Source: Desulfoscipio geothermicus (GTDB lineage: Bacteria > Bacillota > Desulfotomaculia > Desulfotomaculales > Desulfallaceae). Taken from it: DNA of 64,000 nucleotides. Where the stretch lies: assembly GCA_016841205.1 (NCBI GenBank), contig JAENZP010000001.1:248001-312000 (forward strand), given 5' to 3'. Below are positions 1 to 7,765 of the stretch, piece by piece. Below the pieces are notes generated by a model. The model had not been told where the DNA came from. It saw nothing but the letters and a program-made list of their open reading frames with translations, and made no database searches. A program made the translations under genes and the position numbers. How positions within the stretch are numbered: the stretch's first letter is position 1; each line of letters opens with the position of its first letter.

Positions 1-486
1 TTTGTAATCCGGCTCTGGTTTTTTATTTAGTTCCAATCGCTCTGGCGTATCCGGCCTTGGAGGCTCTATTATGCCGAACCCATTACCTCCAACATTATCA
101 ATAATTTGTAATCCATTCTGGTTTTTCTTCTTTAAAATATCCAAATACACCTGGGTATCCAATCTTGGAGGACTGACGCTGCCAGGTCCGACCGACAAGA
201 TGGAATAGTTGCCTTCTATATCTATAAAAGCTAAACTTGCCTCCGGAATAAAGAAACGTAGGGGGCGCATAAGCTCATTATCCAGGTATATACCGTGATA
301 CTGCAAGGTAGAATAAGGAATTGACATAACCTGGCTCCGCAGGCTGACAGCTTTATTTCTGTAAATAACTTCTCGCATAAAAACGTATTGCAACAGTCCA
401 ATTAGTACAAGCAAAACGGCTAGGATTAACAATGACCGGGATAATAGCTGAATTCGAAGCGATTTAAAAGGGAAAAATGCCTTCAT
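1..486 (-). CDS. Sensor histidine kinase, N-terminal part (cut by window edge)
   Basis: The reading frame runs leftward from an ATG at 486 and is open to the window edge. The start reads MKAFFPFKSLRIQLLSRS, followed by one hydrophobic segment at about residues 18-36 and then an apparently extracytoplasmic region. The catalytic HisKA/HATPase part would lie outside the window. Its ATG overlaps the stop of the response regulator gene in an ATGA, so the two are probably translationally coupled. Kinase identity is inferred from this position and topology; the kinase domains are not visible. Confidence 0.75.
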   Translation of the reverse strand, partial: MKAFFPFKSLRIQLLSRSLLILAVLLVLIGLLQYVFMREVIYRNKAVSLRSQVMSIPYSTLQYHGIYLDNELMRPLRFFIPEASLAFIDIEGNYSILSVGPGSVSPPRLDTQVYLDILKKKNQNGLQIIDNVGGNGFGIIEPPRPDTPERLELNKKPEPDYK

Positions 487-1166
487 GGTAAATCAACCCG
501 GTATCCTGCTCCGCGCAATGTTCGTATTAATTGATGGTCCTTGTCCCGTAATTTATCCCGCAATGACCTTATATACACTTCAACAATATTTTCCTCTCCC
601 GCAAAATCATAGTTCCATACTTTATCTAAAATTATTTTTTTGCTTAGAACCAACCCATTATTTAGAACTAAAAATTTAAGAAGTTCGTACTCTGTTGGAG
701 ACAACTCCAAAACCCGGTCTTCGAGCCTGATTTCTTTTCGGCGGTCATCAATATGAAACGGCCCGATTACAACTTCTCCAAATAAGTTTGGAAATTGATT
801 TCGTATTCTGGCATAGATTCTGGCGAGAAGTTCGTCAAAACTAAAGGGTTTCACCATATAATCATCAGCCCCAAGATTAAGACCTTTAACCCGGTCATCC
901 ACTTCGTCCCTGGCCGTCAGCATAATCACTGCAACGTTATTAATTTTTTTTATCATTTTACACACTTCAAAGCCGTCCATTCCGGGCATCATAACATCCA
1001 GTATAACCACATGAGGCTGGAATTGTTTAATTAGTGTAATGGCTGTCATACCATCCGGAGCGATTTGTACCTCAAACCCCTCATTTTGTAAGCCTAGCTC
1101 CAAAAATTGTAGTATAGTCGGTTCATCGTCCACTAATAATATTTTAATTCCCTTTAATTGTTGCAT
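483..1166 (-). CDS. OmpR/PhoB-family response regulator
   Basis: This 227-residue protein has an N-terminal receiver domain (about residues 7-120) with the acidic pair D13/D14, phospho-acceptor D57 in VVILDVMMPGMDG, T84 and K106. A C-terminal winged-helix DNA-binding domain follows (about 130-225, ending RTLRGAGYRVDLP). It acts as a cytoplasmic transcription regulator controlled by phosphorylation. An AAAGGTGG ribosome site lies at the right distance from the ATG. The cognate kinase gene overlaps its stop. Four 11-bp-spaced repeats upstream suggest autoregulation. The signal sensed is not deducible. Confidence 0.93.
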   Translation of the reverse strand: MQQLKGIKILLVDDEPTILQFLELGLQNEGFEVQIAPDGMTAITLIKQFQPHVVILDVMMPGMDGFEVCKMIKKINNVAVIMLTARDEVDDRVKGLNLGADDYMVKPFSFDELLARIYARIRNQFPNLFGEVVIGPFHIDDRRKEIRLEDRVLELSPTEYELLKFLVLNNGLVLSKKIILDKVWNYDFAGEENIVEVYIRSLRDKLRDKDHQLIRTLRGAGYRVDLP

Positions 1167-1277
1167 CGCTGGTCTACCACCTTTATATTGGGAACTTTAA
1201 TAGTATGTCCCCTTTCCCTGTTTGAAGGTTTGCATACTTTTATCGCCGTCAATATGTTTTTATTATCTAGGTTATAG

Positions 1278-1325
1278 CTGAAAGAGAACTGAATGAAAAC
1301 TGAAAGTTTATTGAATTATTTTTTA
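1278..1325. promoter_or_regulatory. Four direct repeats with 11-bp period, probable response-regulator operator
   Basis: The pentamer ctgaa occurs at 1278, 1289 and 1300, and a one-mismatch copy (ttgaa) at 1311, each exactly 11 bp apart. PhoB/OmpR-type regulators bind head-to-tail sites with one helical turn spacing, so this is a plausible operator for the adjacent regulator gene (start at 1166). The rest of the gap up to 1840 is AT-rich and shows nothing else recognisable. Confidence 0.55.
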
Positions 1326-1858
1326 TTCCCAATAAATGGTTTCATCAATAACATGCTTCTTAATTAGTTAGACCTTCTGTTGACAACATCAAGCTATTTT
1401 ATCTCTTGGCCTTGTAACAATAAAAAATATGTAAATCTGTTTATATTCATGTTTAGCATTACTATTCACTACAAATAAATTCCTGATGCTTTAATGAAAA
1501 GCTGGTTAGGCATAACATTCCCTTCTTGACCTGCTTCATTTTGCTCTATAATGTGTAACACTAATTATTTTGAATCTTTAATTTAAGAAGTATAATCATT
1601 GATAGTTACTTCCGCATTTCATTGGAACATTAAGGATAGTATAACCTTTATTATAATCAAACTCTCTACTAATATAAATCAATATTGTAATAAATTCAAC
1701 ATTTTAACATTTTATAGATAAGCATTAGCTAACTGCTATTCTTATATGTTACCAATTCATTGCCTTTCTATTTGTTATAAAGCCATAATGAGCGGAGTTT
1801 AGGCAACTTTTTCAAACTCCTTACGTCCATCCAATAAAATGAAAGGAGTGTGGCTAGT

Positions 1859-2542
1859 ATGAAAAAGAATATACTTACCCTGGTGTTAACGGCCAGCCTG
1901 TTAATTATACCTGTTTCCGGTTTTGCCCAAACACCTTTCACGGATATACAGGGTCACTGGGCGGTTCAGGACGTGGATAAAGCTTATCAGAAGGGTATCA
2001 TGAAAGGTATCGCCAAGGATAAGTTTGCTCCCGACAAAGTAGTCACCCGGGCGGAGGTGGCCGTTTGTCTGGACCGTATCTTTGACCTAAGTTATGATAA
2101 CATGAAATTTATTAAAAAGCCTTCCCCTACAGACTTTTATGATGATGTGACCACAGGGCAATGGTATAGCGAAGCCATATTAAGGGCAGGGCTGTACAAC
2201 ATTTTTAACCTGAAAACCAGAAATTTTGACCCCAACCGGCCCGCGACCAGGTTGGAGGTAGCTGTGGCCATTGAAAAAGCTTTTCAGACCAAAAATCTAA
2301 GTGTGATCACCACCCAAATATGGCCTATGTTTGAAGACACTTCAGGTTTATCTCATGATGAGCAGCTGGCTGTCACCTTTATGTTTAACGCGGGTATCAT
2401 GAAGGGCAGGGCCGCCAACCAGTTTCAGCCCGCCGGGAAAATTACCCGGGCTGAGCTGGCAGCGGTTTTAAACAGAACCCAGGCCACCCTGGCCAATGCC
2501 CGGCCCGTCGAATCCGGTGATTACGAGCCCTTCAAAAGGTAA
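1859..2542 (+). CDS. Secreted protein with three S-layer homology (SLH) domains
   Basis: The ATG at 1859 is chosen because GAAAGGAG (1841-1848) sits 10 bases upstream; an upstream GTG at 1850 would be too close to it. The protein of about 227 residues starts with a signal peptide (MKKNILTLVLTASLLIIPVSGFAQ). It is followed by three SLH-like repeats marked by FTDIQGHWA, FYDDVTTGQWYSEAI and MFEDTSGLSHDEQLA, each ending in an F-x-P-x(3,7)-R-E/A pattern. SLH domains anchor proteins to secondary cell-wall polymer. No other domain is present, so it may be a small cell-wall or envelope protein. It stands alone. Confidence 0.85.
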   Translation: MKKNILTLVLTASLLIIPVSGFAQTPFTDIQGHWAVQDVDKAYQKGIMKGIAKDKFAPDKVVTRAEVAVCLDRIFDLSYDNMKFIKKPSPTDFYDDVTTGQWYSEAILRAGLYNIFNLKTRNFDPNRPATRLEVAVAIEKAFQTKNLSVITTQIWPMFEDTSGLSHDEQLAVTFMFNAGIMKGRAANQFQPAGKITRAELAAVLNRTQATLANARPVESGDYEPFKR

Positions 2543-2547
2543 TTGGC

Positions 2548-2649
2548 GTGTCCCACCTGGATACCATAGCGCTTTTAAAAACAACCTATCAACTCAAGCA
2601 GGGCCAATATATGGCAATTACCCAGGCCATAACCGATGAATCCGGCTAA
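2548..2649 (+). pseudogene. Short open frame of 33 codons, possible gene remnant
   Basis: A GTG-started frame (VSHLDTIALLKTTYQLKQ, then GQYMAITQAITDESG) follows the SLH gene directly. Codon use is like that of real genes here, but there is no ribosome site and no recognised family. It may be the end of a degraded gene. Confidence 0.25.
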
Positions 2650-2696
2650 ATACTCAAGCAAATAAATACCGGTCAAAAAATTAATGTATAATGGTA

Positions 2697-2726
2697 TTGA
2701 CATTGTTTAATTAACTAATATATAAT
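2697..2726 (+). promoter_or_regulatory. Probable sigma-A promoter of amt-glnK
   Basis: TTGACA (2697-2702) and TATAAT (2721-2726) are separated by 18 bp. Transcription would start near 2733, immediately upstream of the hairpins described next, leaving a leader of about 370 bases before amt. Confidence 0.6.
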
Positions 2727-2742
2727 CTATTAAAGATTTGAA

Positions 2743-2772
2743 ATTGCATTATTAATATATGGCAACGATGCC
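2743..2772 (+). promoter_or_regulatory. Candidate ANTAR-type antiterminator element, amt leader
   Basis: Hairpin GGC-AACGAT-GCC (2761-2772) has a six-base loop with A1 and G4. Its 3' arm GCC is also the first part of the 5' arm of the terminator at 2770-2804, so the two structures are mutually exclusive. A possible first hairpin has loop ATTGCA (2743-2748, also A1/G4), but its stem is only two or three pairs. The layout matches the two-hexaloop RNA targets of ANTAR antiterminator proteins. The first hairpin is weak, so this locus alone is moderate evidence. Confidence 0.5.
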
Positions 2773-2810
2773 TTTTGAGGTTAACTGACTTAACCTCAAA
2801 AGGCTTTTTT
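2770..2810 (+). terminator. Leader terminator upstream of amt
   Basis: A 14-bp perfect stem (2770-2783 with 2791-2804), a seven-base loop and a T6 tail form a strong intrinsic terminator. It sits between the amt promoter and the gene, which implies attenuation rather than end-of-gene termination. Confidence 0.8.
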
Positions 2811-2838
2811 ATTAGGATTTTATCCAACGTTGGGTCTG

Positions 2839-2917
2839 ATAGGCAGAGGAGCCTATAGGGTGTTTTCGGTGGAATTTTATTAGCCGGGAGTTCCTTTTAT
2901 CGGAAGCGAGGACGCTT
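2839..2917 (+). promoter_or_regulatory. Second pair of six-base-loop hairpins in amt leader
   Basis: Stem ATAGGC/GCCTAT (2839-2856) closes loop AGAGGA (A1, G4). Further on, AAGC/GCTT (2904-2917) closes GAGGAC (G1, G4), which overlaps the next terminator. The roughly 47-base linker is longer than in the other elements in this window, so a second ANTAR module here is only possible. Confidence 0.35.
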
Positions 2918-2953
2918 ATTGCGAGCAATTATGCTCTAATAAGCGTCTTTTTT
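2911..2953 (+). terminator. Second leader terminator upstream of amt
   Basis: A 10-bp stem (gacgcttatt with aataagcgtc, 2911-2920 and 2938-2947) is followed by a T-rich run. It is also upstream of amt, so two terminators in series separate promoter and gene. Confidence 0.7.
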
Positions 2954-2982
2954 ATTTTTATTATTAAGGGAGGTGGGCCATA

Positions 2983-3039
2983 TTGAAAGAAAAACATAAA
3001 GCAGAACAATGGTGGTTGTTGTTAGCGAATTTTTATTGA
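2983..3039 (+). CDS. Possible 18-residue leader peptide before amt
   Basis: AAGGGAGGTG (2966-2975) precedes a TTG at 2983 that opens the frame MKEKHKAEQWWLLLANFY. The ribosome site is among the strongest in the region, but the peptide is tiny and matches nothing known to me. It may be a translated leader that affects downstream RNA, a small membrane peptide, or chance. Confidence 0.3.
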   Translation: MKEKHKAEQWWLLLANFY

Positions 3040-3101
3040 TGTTTATAGTATTATTACCGGACTTATTTGAGTGTTCTTAAATCATTTGGGAGGTAAAGCT
3101 A

Positions 3102-4385
3102 ATGAAAAAGAGATTAGGCTTAATTATATTAATGGCAATAATCATGATGTTTATATTCCCCGTATTTGCCTGGGCCGCTGAGGAAGGCATAGATACAGGC
3201 GACACAGCCTGGATTATTGTTTCAACAGCTTTGGTATTGTTGATGGTGCCCGGAGTATCCCTTTTTTACGGCGGTATGGTACGCCAGAAAAACGTGCTAA
3301 ATACAATGATGATGTCCTTTATTTGTTTGGGCGTAGTCACAATTCAGTGGTTTATTTATGGCTATAGCCTGTCATTTGGTCCCGACATTGGAAAATTTAT
3401 TGGTGACTTGAGTTACTTTGGATTAAATGGTGTGGGGCTTGAACCAACCGGAACCATTCCTCACCAGTTGTTCGTAGTTTTCCAAATGATGTTTGCCGTA
3501 CTTACCCCGGCACTGATTACCGGAGCCATTGTAGAACGGATGCGCTTTCCCGCTTTCCTGTTGTTCCTGGTGCTGTGGACCACCCTTGTATATGACCCGA
3601 TCTGTCATTGGGTGTGGGGCGGCGGCTGGCTTATGGAACTGGGTGCCCTTGACTTTGCCGGAGGCACCGTGGTACACATTTCTTCCGGTGTTTCGGCCCT
3701 GGTGGCTGCTCTTATACTTGGCAGACGCAAAGGGTACGGCACAGAGAAAATGGTGCCGCACAATATACCTTACGTAGTTTTAGGCGCAGCACTGCTCTGG
3801 TTTGGCTGGTTTGGATTTAACTCCGGCAGCGCGCTGGCTGCCAATGGCTTGGCGGTTAGTGTATTCTTGAACACACAAATTGCCACCGGCGCAGCTTTGA
3901 TGTCATGGGTACTGGCTGAGTGGCTGCGGCATGGTAAGCCAACCATGCTGGGTGCAGCTTCAGGTGCCATTGCAGGCCTGGTAGCTATTACCCCGGCTTG
4001 TGCATTCGTAACCCCAATGGGATCACTGGCTATCGGACTTGTGGCTGGCGCACTTTGCTACTTTGCAGTTAGCTATGTCAAGATTAAAATAGGTTACGAC
4101 GACTCCCTGGACGTATTTGGTATTCACGGCGTTGGCGGTATGTGGGGAGCTCTGGCTACCGGGTTGTTCTCAGTGGCTGAAGGCTCTGAGGGTCTCTTCT
4201 ATGGCAATGTAGCACAGCTAGGCATTCAGGCTATAAGTGTAGCTGCCACAATCGTATTTGCCGCAGTGGTAACGTTTGTCATTGTTAAAATTGTTTGCGT
4301 TGTTACCACGATACGCGTGGAAAGCGAAGCCGAGATATTGGGGTTGGATGTTAACGAGCACAGTGAAAGAGCTTACTCCATTTAA
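3102..4385 (+). CDS. amt: Ammonium transporter Amt
   Basis: This 427-residue membrane protein belongs to the Amt/Mep/Rh family and conducts ammonium into the cell. It has a cleavable signal sequence (residues 1-25) followed by about eleven transmembrane helices. The twin pore histidines are visible in DPICHWVWGGG and FGIHGVGGMWG; the conserved Asp of the first motif (VYDPICHW) is present. GGGAGG is correctly spaced from the ATG. It forms an operon with glnK, whose PII product normally plugs the transporter when nitrogen is plentiful. The long leader with two terminators indicates transcriptional attenuation. Confidence 0.97.
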   Translation: MKKRLGLIILMAIIMMFIFPVFAWAAEEGIDTGDTAWIIVSTALVLLMVPGVSLFYGGMVRQKNVLNTMMMSFICLGVVTIQWFIYGYSLSFGPDIGKFIGDLSYFGLNGVGLEPTGTIPHQLFVVFQMMFAVLTPALITGAIVERMRFPAFLLFLVLWTTLVYDPICHWVWGGGWLMELGALDFAGGTVVHISSGVSALVAALILGRRKGYGTEKMVPHNIPYVVLGAALLWFGWFGFNSGSALAANGLAVSVFLNTQIATGAALMSWVLAEWLRHGKPTMLGAASGAIAGLVAITPACAFVTPMGSLAIGLVAGALCYFAVSYVKIKIGYDDSLDVFGIHGVGGMWGALATGLFSVAEGSEGLFYGNVAQLGIQAISVAATIVFAAVVTFVIVKIVCVVTTIRVESEAEILGLDVNEHSERAYSI

Positions 4386-4439
4386 TTAAACTAATTATAT
4401 ATTGTAAAAGTATATAACCTAATAGAGAGGGTGTTATTA

Positions 4440-4778
4440 ATGGTTAAAATAGAAGCCGTTGTCAGACCTGGCGTATTGGAGGATATCAAGGACGGCCTTT
4501 CCAAGTACGGAATCCACGGCATGACCGTAGCCCAGGTAATGGGCTGCGGGTTGCAAAAGGGCCGTAAAGAAGTTTATCGGGGCACGGAATACAGTATTAA
4601 CTTGCTGCCCAAGGTAAAAATTGAAATTGTTACGGCCGACAAGGACGTGGAAGGGGTGGTAAAGCTAATTATTCAGCAGGCTAGAACCGGAGAAATTGGT
4701 GACGGCAAAATATTTATTACCAAGCTTGAAAACGTTATCCGTATTCGCACCGGTGAAGAAGGTGATACGGCTGTGTAA
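4440..4778 (+). CDS. glnK: PII nitrogen regulatory protein GlnK
   Basis: The ATG at 4440 is preferred over GTG at 4431, which lies inside the AGAGAGGG ribosome site. The 112-residue PII protein has the T-loop with Y51 (GRKEVYRGTEYSINLLPK) and the nucleotide-binding C-terminal signature TGEIGDGKIFI. PII trimers sense ATP/ADP and 2-oxoglutarate and gate Amt. Only about 50 bases separate it from amt, and no terminator intervenes. Confidence 0.95.
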   Translation: MVKIEAVVRPGVLEDIKDGLSKYGIHGMTVAQVMGCGLQKGRKEVYRGTEYSINLLPKVKIEIVTADKDVEGVVKLIIQQARTGEIGDGKIFITKLENVIRIRTGEEGDTAV

Positions 4779-4861
4779 CCAGCTATATCAGCAAAAAAAC
4801 CATAATGTCGATCCTGCAAAATCCGGGACGATACCAAAACAGTGTCACAAGAAATAGAATC

Positions 4862-4906
4862 AAGAAAGATAGCGACGCAATAATTTTATGTGTCGCTATC
4901 TTTCTT
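4862..4906. terminator. Hairpin after glnK
   Basis: A perfect 15-bp inverted repeat (4862-4876 with 4892-4906). The downstream T content is low, but it is the only plausible end signal for amt-glnK. No gene is seen between 4907 and 5096. Confidence 0.6.
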
Positions 4907-5096
4907 ATAAAGCCTTACATCTGGTTCTCACAGCAACATTGTAATAAACCTACGCATAATCGGCTTTAAAATCAAAGTAATTATGGTGTTAAAATTCCAT
5001 GTTTGCATTCATGGCAAAACAGTGGTTTCCTAAAGTCATAATGAATCCAAACCCGCCTGGTTATTGTTTTGATCTCGCAAGAAATGTAAAAAACTA

Positions 5097-5147
5097 TTGA
5101 CATTTCTTTTCGTTATATTACAATGAAAATGTAAAAAGTATTTTACA
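5097..5147 (+). promoter_or_regulatory. Promoter with overlapping palindromic operator
   Basis: TTGACA (5097-5102) and TACAAT (5119-5124) are spaced by 16 bp. TGTAAAA-AGTA-TTTTACA (5130-5147) lies right over the expected start point. This is a typical place for repression by the downstream XRE regulator. Confidence 0.6.
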
Positions 5148-5181
5148 AAGAGAGGGTGTTTTTTTGGAGGGGTTTCGCAAA

Positions 5182-5391
5182 ATGGACGAAATGGAAATGA
5201 GCATCAACTTAAAAGTTATAAGATTAGCATGGGTTTATTGTCTTCTTTTCTTGTTGGTGTGGATAGGTTATGATTGGATGAAAATAGGTTTATTTAACGG
5301 GATAGCATTTATCCTTTTGACATCTCAATTAGTCGTATATTGGGCGGTTTTACTATTTTTGAATTGGAAACTCGGTAAAGATGAAAAATAA
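5182..5391 (+). CDS. Small two-helix membrane protein next to an XRE regulator
   Basis: ATG 5182 fits GGAGGGG at 5166-5172; a TTG at 5164 is an alternative start. The product (about 69 residues) has two transmembrane helices (roughly 18-38 and 42-62 of the shorter form) and a charged tail. It overlaps the next gene by 11 bases, a pairing often seen as a two-gene regulatory cassette in Firmicutes. No specific function can be assigned. Confidence 0.65.
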   Translation: MDEMEMSINLKVIRLAWVYCLLFLLVWIGYDWMKIGLFNGIAFILLTSQLVVYWAVLLFLNWKLGKDEK

Positions 5392-5575
5392 CATCAGGGA
5401 ACTAAGAAAAAAGCTTGGCTTAAAGCAAGAGGATCTTGCAACGATTGTTGGTGTTACGAGACAAACGATAAATGCTATCGAAAACCAAAAGTATAATCCA
5501 ACCTTGGAATTAGCAATGAAATTGGCAAAATTATTTAACACTACCGTTGAAGAACTTTTTATATTGGATAAATAA
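5381..5575 (+). CDS. Small XRE-family transcriptional regulator
   Basis: A 64-residue single-domain helix-turn-helix protein: RELRKKLGLKQEDLATIVGVTRQTINAIENQKYNPTLELAMKLAKLF is the classic Cro/C1 fold with the recognition helix at TRQTINAIE. It resembles the YgzD/YozG type found beside small membrane proteins. It is translated from within the preceding gene and likely controls its own promoter through the palindrome at 5130-5147. Confidence 0.88.
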   Translation: MKNNIRELRKKLGLKQEDLATIVGVTRQTINAIENQKYNPTLELAMKLAKLFNTTVEELFILDK

Positions 5576-5720
5576 AAAAGGGTACCGCCAACATTACCGA
5601 CAAAACCACCATTAAGGTGCCCCAGAAGCTGAGTATTAATGATAATTGGTCTACTTTGAGATTTAAGGGTATGTTTTTGTTAAAATGATGGTAGCACATG
5701 CTAATTTTTAAACAAATTAA

Positions 5721-5747
5721 GAAGTCCATACACTGTGTAAGGACTTC
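5721..5747. terminator. Hairpin terminator at the end of the nif operon
   Basis: GAAGTCC (5721-5727) pairs with GGACTTC (5741-5747), with a T-rich sequence on both sides. It can end leftward transcription from the anfO-like gene and rightward transcription from the XRE gene. Confidence 0.55.
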
Positions 5748-5788
5748 TTTTTCAAAGTGTTTAGGGCTCAGGATAATACTTTTGCCAC

Positions 5789-6406
5789 TTAGCACGCTTT
5801 GGATATTATTATCTTTTTACCATCTCCGACGATTTTACCCTTTAACACCCCTGCAACAAATTCAGCTTCCAACCAGGGTGGAACGTGGCTGCAGATTACT
5901 TCCAGTTCGAAAAAATTGCCCCGGCGCAAAAAAGGCTGTAAGACTTGCTTGGAAGTAATGCCGCCCCCGTTTTCCTGGATTTCCTTAATGGAAACCTGGT
6001 AGCGTCCTGCTTCAATTTCTACCGGTACCGGAACAACTACGGCGGCGCTCTTTAGCTCTCTGCTTTGTTCCTTTTCCTTTTCCTCACAGGATAGGATGTA
6101 ATCTAAAAAATCTTCAGGTTTGCCCGGCATTTCCCAAACGGTGCGCTTAGATTTTTCCAACTCGAAATAAGGTATCCCGGTAACTTTTTGGGCAACGAAA
6201 ATTTTACAACTTTCCATAACCTCAAAAACTTCGCTCATCAACCGGCGCAGCCCGCTTATGCCCCCTGTTGAGGGCGAACTAATCACTTTACCCCGGCAAG
6301 CTTTCCAATTACCCTGCCATTTACGGTAAACCACAACCATTCCCGGAGTGTTTAAAGTTGTCGTAACACCATTTTCATTTACCCAAACTGCTATTTCAAG
6401 ACTCAT
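5789..6406 (-). CDS. AnfO-like nitrogenase accessory protein
   Basis: This 205-residue soluble protein begins MSLEIAVWVNENGVTTTL and resembles the AnfO family (iron-only nitrogenase accessory proteins), judged by start, length and context. The family's biochemical role is not established. It has a good GGAGGTG site and is the last gene of the nif operon, 39 bases after the ferredoxin gene. AnfO is classically found beside alternative nitrogenase genes, whereas the nitrogenase genes here are of the molybdenum type. Assignment is by recollection of the family, without alignment. Confidence 0.6.
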   Translation of the reverse strand: MSLEIAVWVNENGVTTTLNTPGMVVVYRKWQGNWKACRGKVISSPSTGGISGLRRLMSEVFEVMESCKIFVAQKVTGIPYFELEKSKRTVWEMPGKPEDFLDYILSCEEKEKEQSRELKSAAVVVPVPVEIEAGRYQVSIKEIQENGGGITSKQVLQPFLRRGNFFELEVICSHVPPWLEAEFVAGVLKGKIVGDGKKIIISKAC

Positions 6407-6445
6407 TTCAAATGCACCTCCTTCCGGAAAGGATAAGTTTGATAG

Positions 6446-6757
6446 CTACTTAATAAGCAATCGTTCCACAACGTTCCCGCCTAAAATGTGCTCTTCCAAA
6501 ATCTCCTCAACGTCTCCGGGAGTAACACCTCCGTACCAAATATTATCCGGGTAAACTATCACTATGGGACCCTGCTCACAAAGTCCAAGACAACCGGTAT
6601 TGGAGATATATATTTCACCGGACAGCCCCTGGTCTTCTATTTCTTCCAGGAATGCGGACAGTATCTCCGCTGAGGACTTGCCATGACACAAGCCCTTCGG
6701 TAAGTTGTTGATTCTGGTGCTGGTACAAACGAATATATGGTGTTTGGGTTTATTCAT
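6446..6757 (-). CDS. Thioredoxin-like [2Fe-2S] ferredoxin of the nif operon
   Basis: The start at 6757 is fixed by AGGAG nine bases upstream. The 103-residue product has the pattern of thioredoxin-fold [2Fe-2S] ferredoxins: C-x(12)-C in VCTSTRINNLPKGLC, then C-x(3)-C in TGCLGLCEQGP. Such ferredoxins are encoded with nif genes in clostridia and are thought to serve electron delivery or cofactor assembly. It follows nifB by 35 bases. Confidence 0.88.
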   Translation of the reverse strand: MNKPKHHIFVCTSTRINNLPKGLCHGKSSAEILSAFLEEIEDQGLSGEIYISNTGCLGLCEQGPIVIVYPDNIWYGGVTPGDVEEILEEHILGGNVVERLLIK

Positions 6758-6792
6758 AAAATTACCACTCCTGTATATCAGCATTTGGTTTA

Positions 6793-7755
6793 CTAGTAAA
6801 ATGGTGCAATTGCCACTTTCCGAGTAGTGCCGCAGCCGCCACAAGCAATATCCTGCTTCTTGCTCGCAGCGCTAAATTCCAGCGACCGATCCTCATTTAG
6901 CAAGCCAATGGCGTCGGCTCGGCACTGTTTGCAGTGTCGCATTTGCCGCATATCCTGACCGCAAATATCTCGCATCCTGTCCAGTTCCGCAGGGTCAGTT
7001 GGCGCAAAATTCTCGAAAACACTGCCCGGGGCTGGCACCAGCGGCATAATGTTGGTTATGAATGCCCCCAGGTTCTTGGCAAAGCGTACTACCTCAGGAA
7101 TGCGCTCGTCGTTAATACCTTTGACCATGACTATGTTCACTTTGACCAGTACTCCGTGCCTGGCCAGGTATTCGATCCCTTTTTGCTGGTTTTTAATTAA
7201 TATTTCCGCCCCTGCTTTTCCCTTGTAAACTCTACCCAGGTAATTAACGTGCTTGTATATCTTGGCTCCCGTAACGGCTTCAACGCAATTTGCGGTAACT
7301 GTGACATGCTTGACACCAAGTTCTACAATTTCCCGGGCGTACTTGGGCAGCATTAAACCATTGGTAGACAGACAGAAAATAACTTCCCTGTCGACTTCTT
7401 TAATCAGCTCGATGGTTCTTCTGACGTTGTCCCAGTTGGCCAGGGCGTCTCCCGGCCCGGCTATGCCCACCACGCTGAGATGATCGATTGTATTCCGCAC
7501 CAGTAAGAATTTATCCCGGGCAGCTTCGGGGGTAAGCACTTCGCTAGTCACCCCGGGCCTACTTTCGTTAACGCAATCATACTTGCGATTGCAGTAGTTG
7601 CAGCTGATATTACACCGGGGCGCCACCGGCAGGTGCATTCGCGCGTATTTGTGATGTGCTTCGTAAGAATAGCAGGGGTGCCGGCTGGTCATCTCAAGAG
7701 TTCCGGCATCCGCCTGCAAGGCAAAATCTATGTTGCTTGCACAGTAAAATATCAA
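6793..7755 (-). CDS. nifB: NifB, radical SAM FeMo-cofactor core synthase
   Basis: NifB fuses [4Fe-4S] units and inserts carbide to make NifB-co, the FeMo-cofactor precursor. The radical SAM motif is RCNISCNYCNRKYDC near residue 50, with further cysteines at CKQC and the C-terminal CGGC. The best start is TTG 7755, nine bases after AGGTGAGG, giving 320 residues; a GTG at 7764 is possible. It is a stand-alone NifB without the C-terminal NifX domain. The start follows nifN within about 10 bases. Confidence 0.96.
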   Translation of the reverse strand: MIFYCASNIDFALQADAGTLEMTSRHPCYSYEAHHKYARMHLPVAPRCNISCNYCNRKYDCVNESRPGVTSEVLTPEAARDKFLLVRNTIDHLSVVGIAGPGDALANWDNVRRTIELIKEVDREVIFCLSTNGLMLPKYAREIVELGVKHVTVTANCVEAVTGAKIYKHVNYLGRVYKGKAGAEILIKNQQKGIEYLARHGVLVKVNIVMVKGINDERIPEVVRFAKNLGAFITNIMPLVPAPGSVFENFAPTDPAELDRMRDICGQDMRQMRHCKQCRADAIGLLNEDRSLEFSAASKKQDIACGGCGTTRKVAIAPFY

Positions 7756-7765
7756 TTTATTCACC

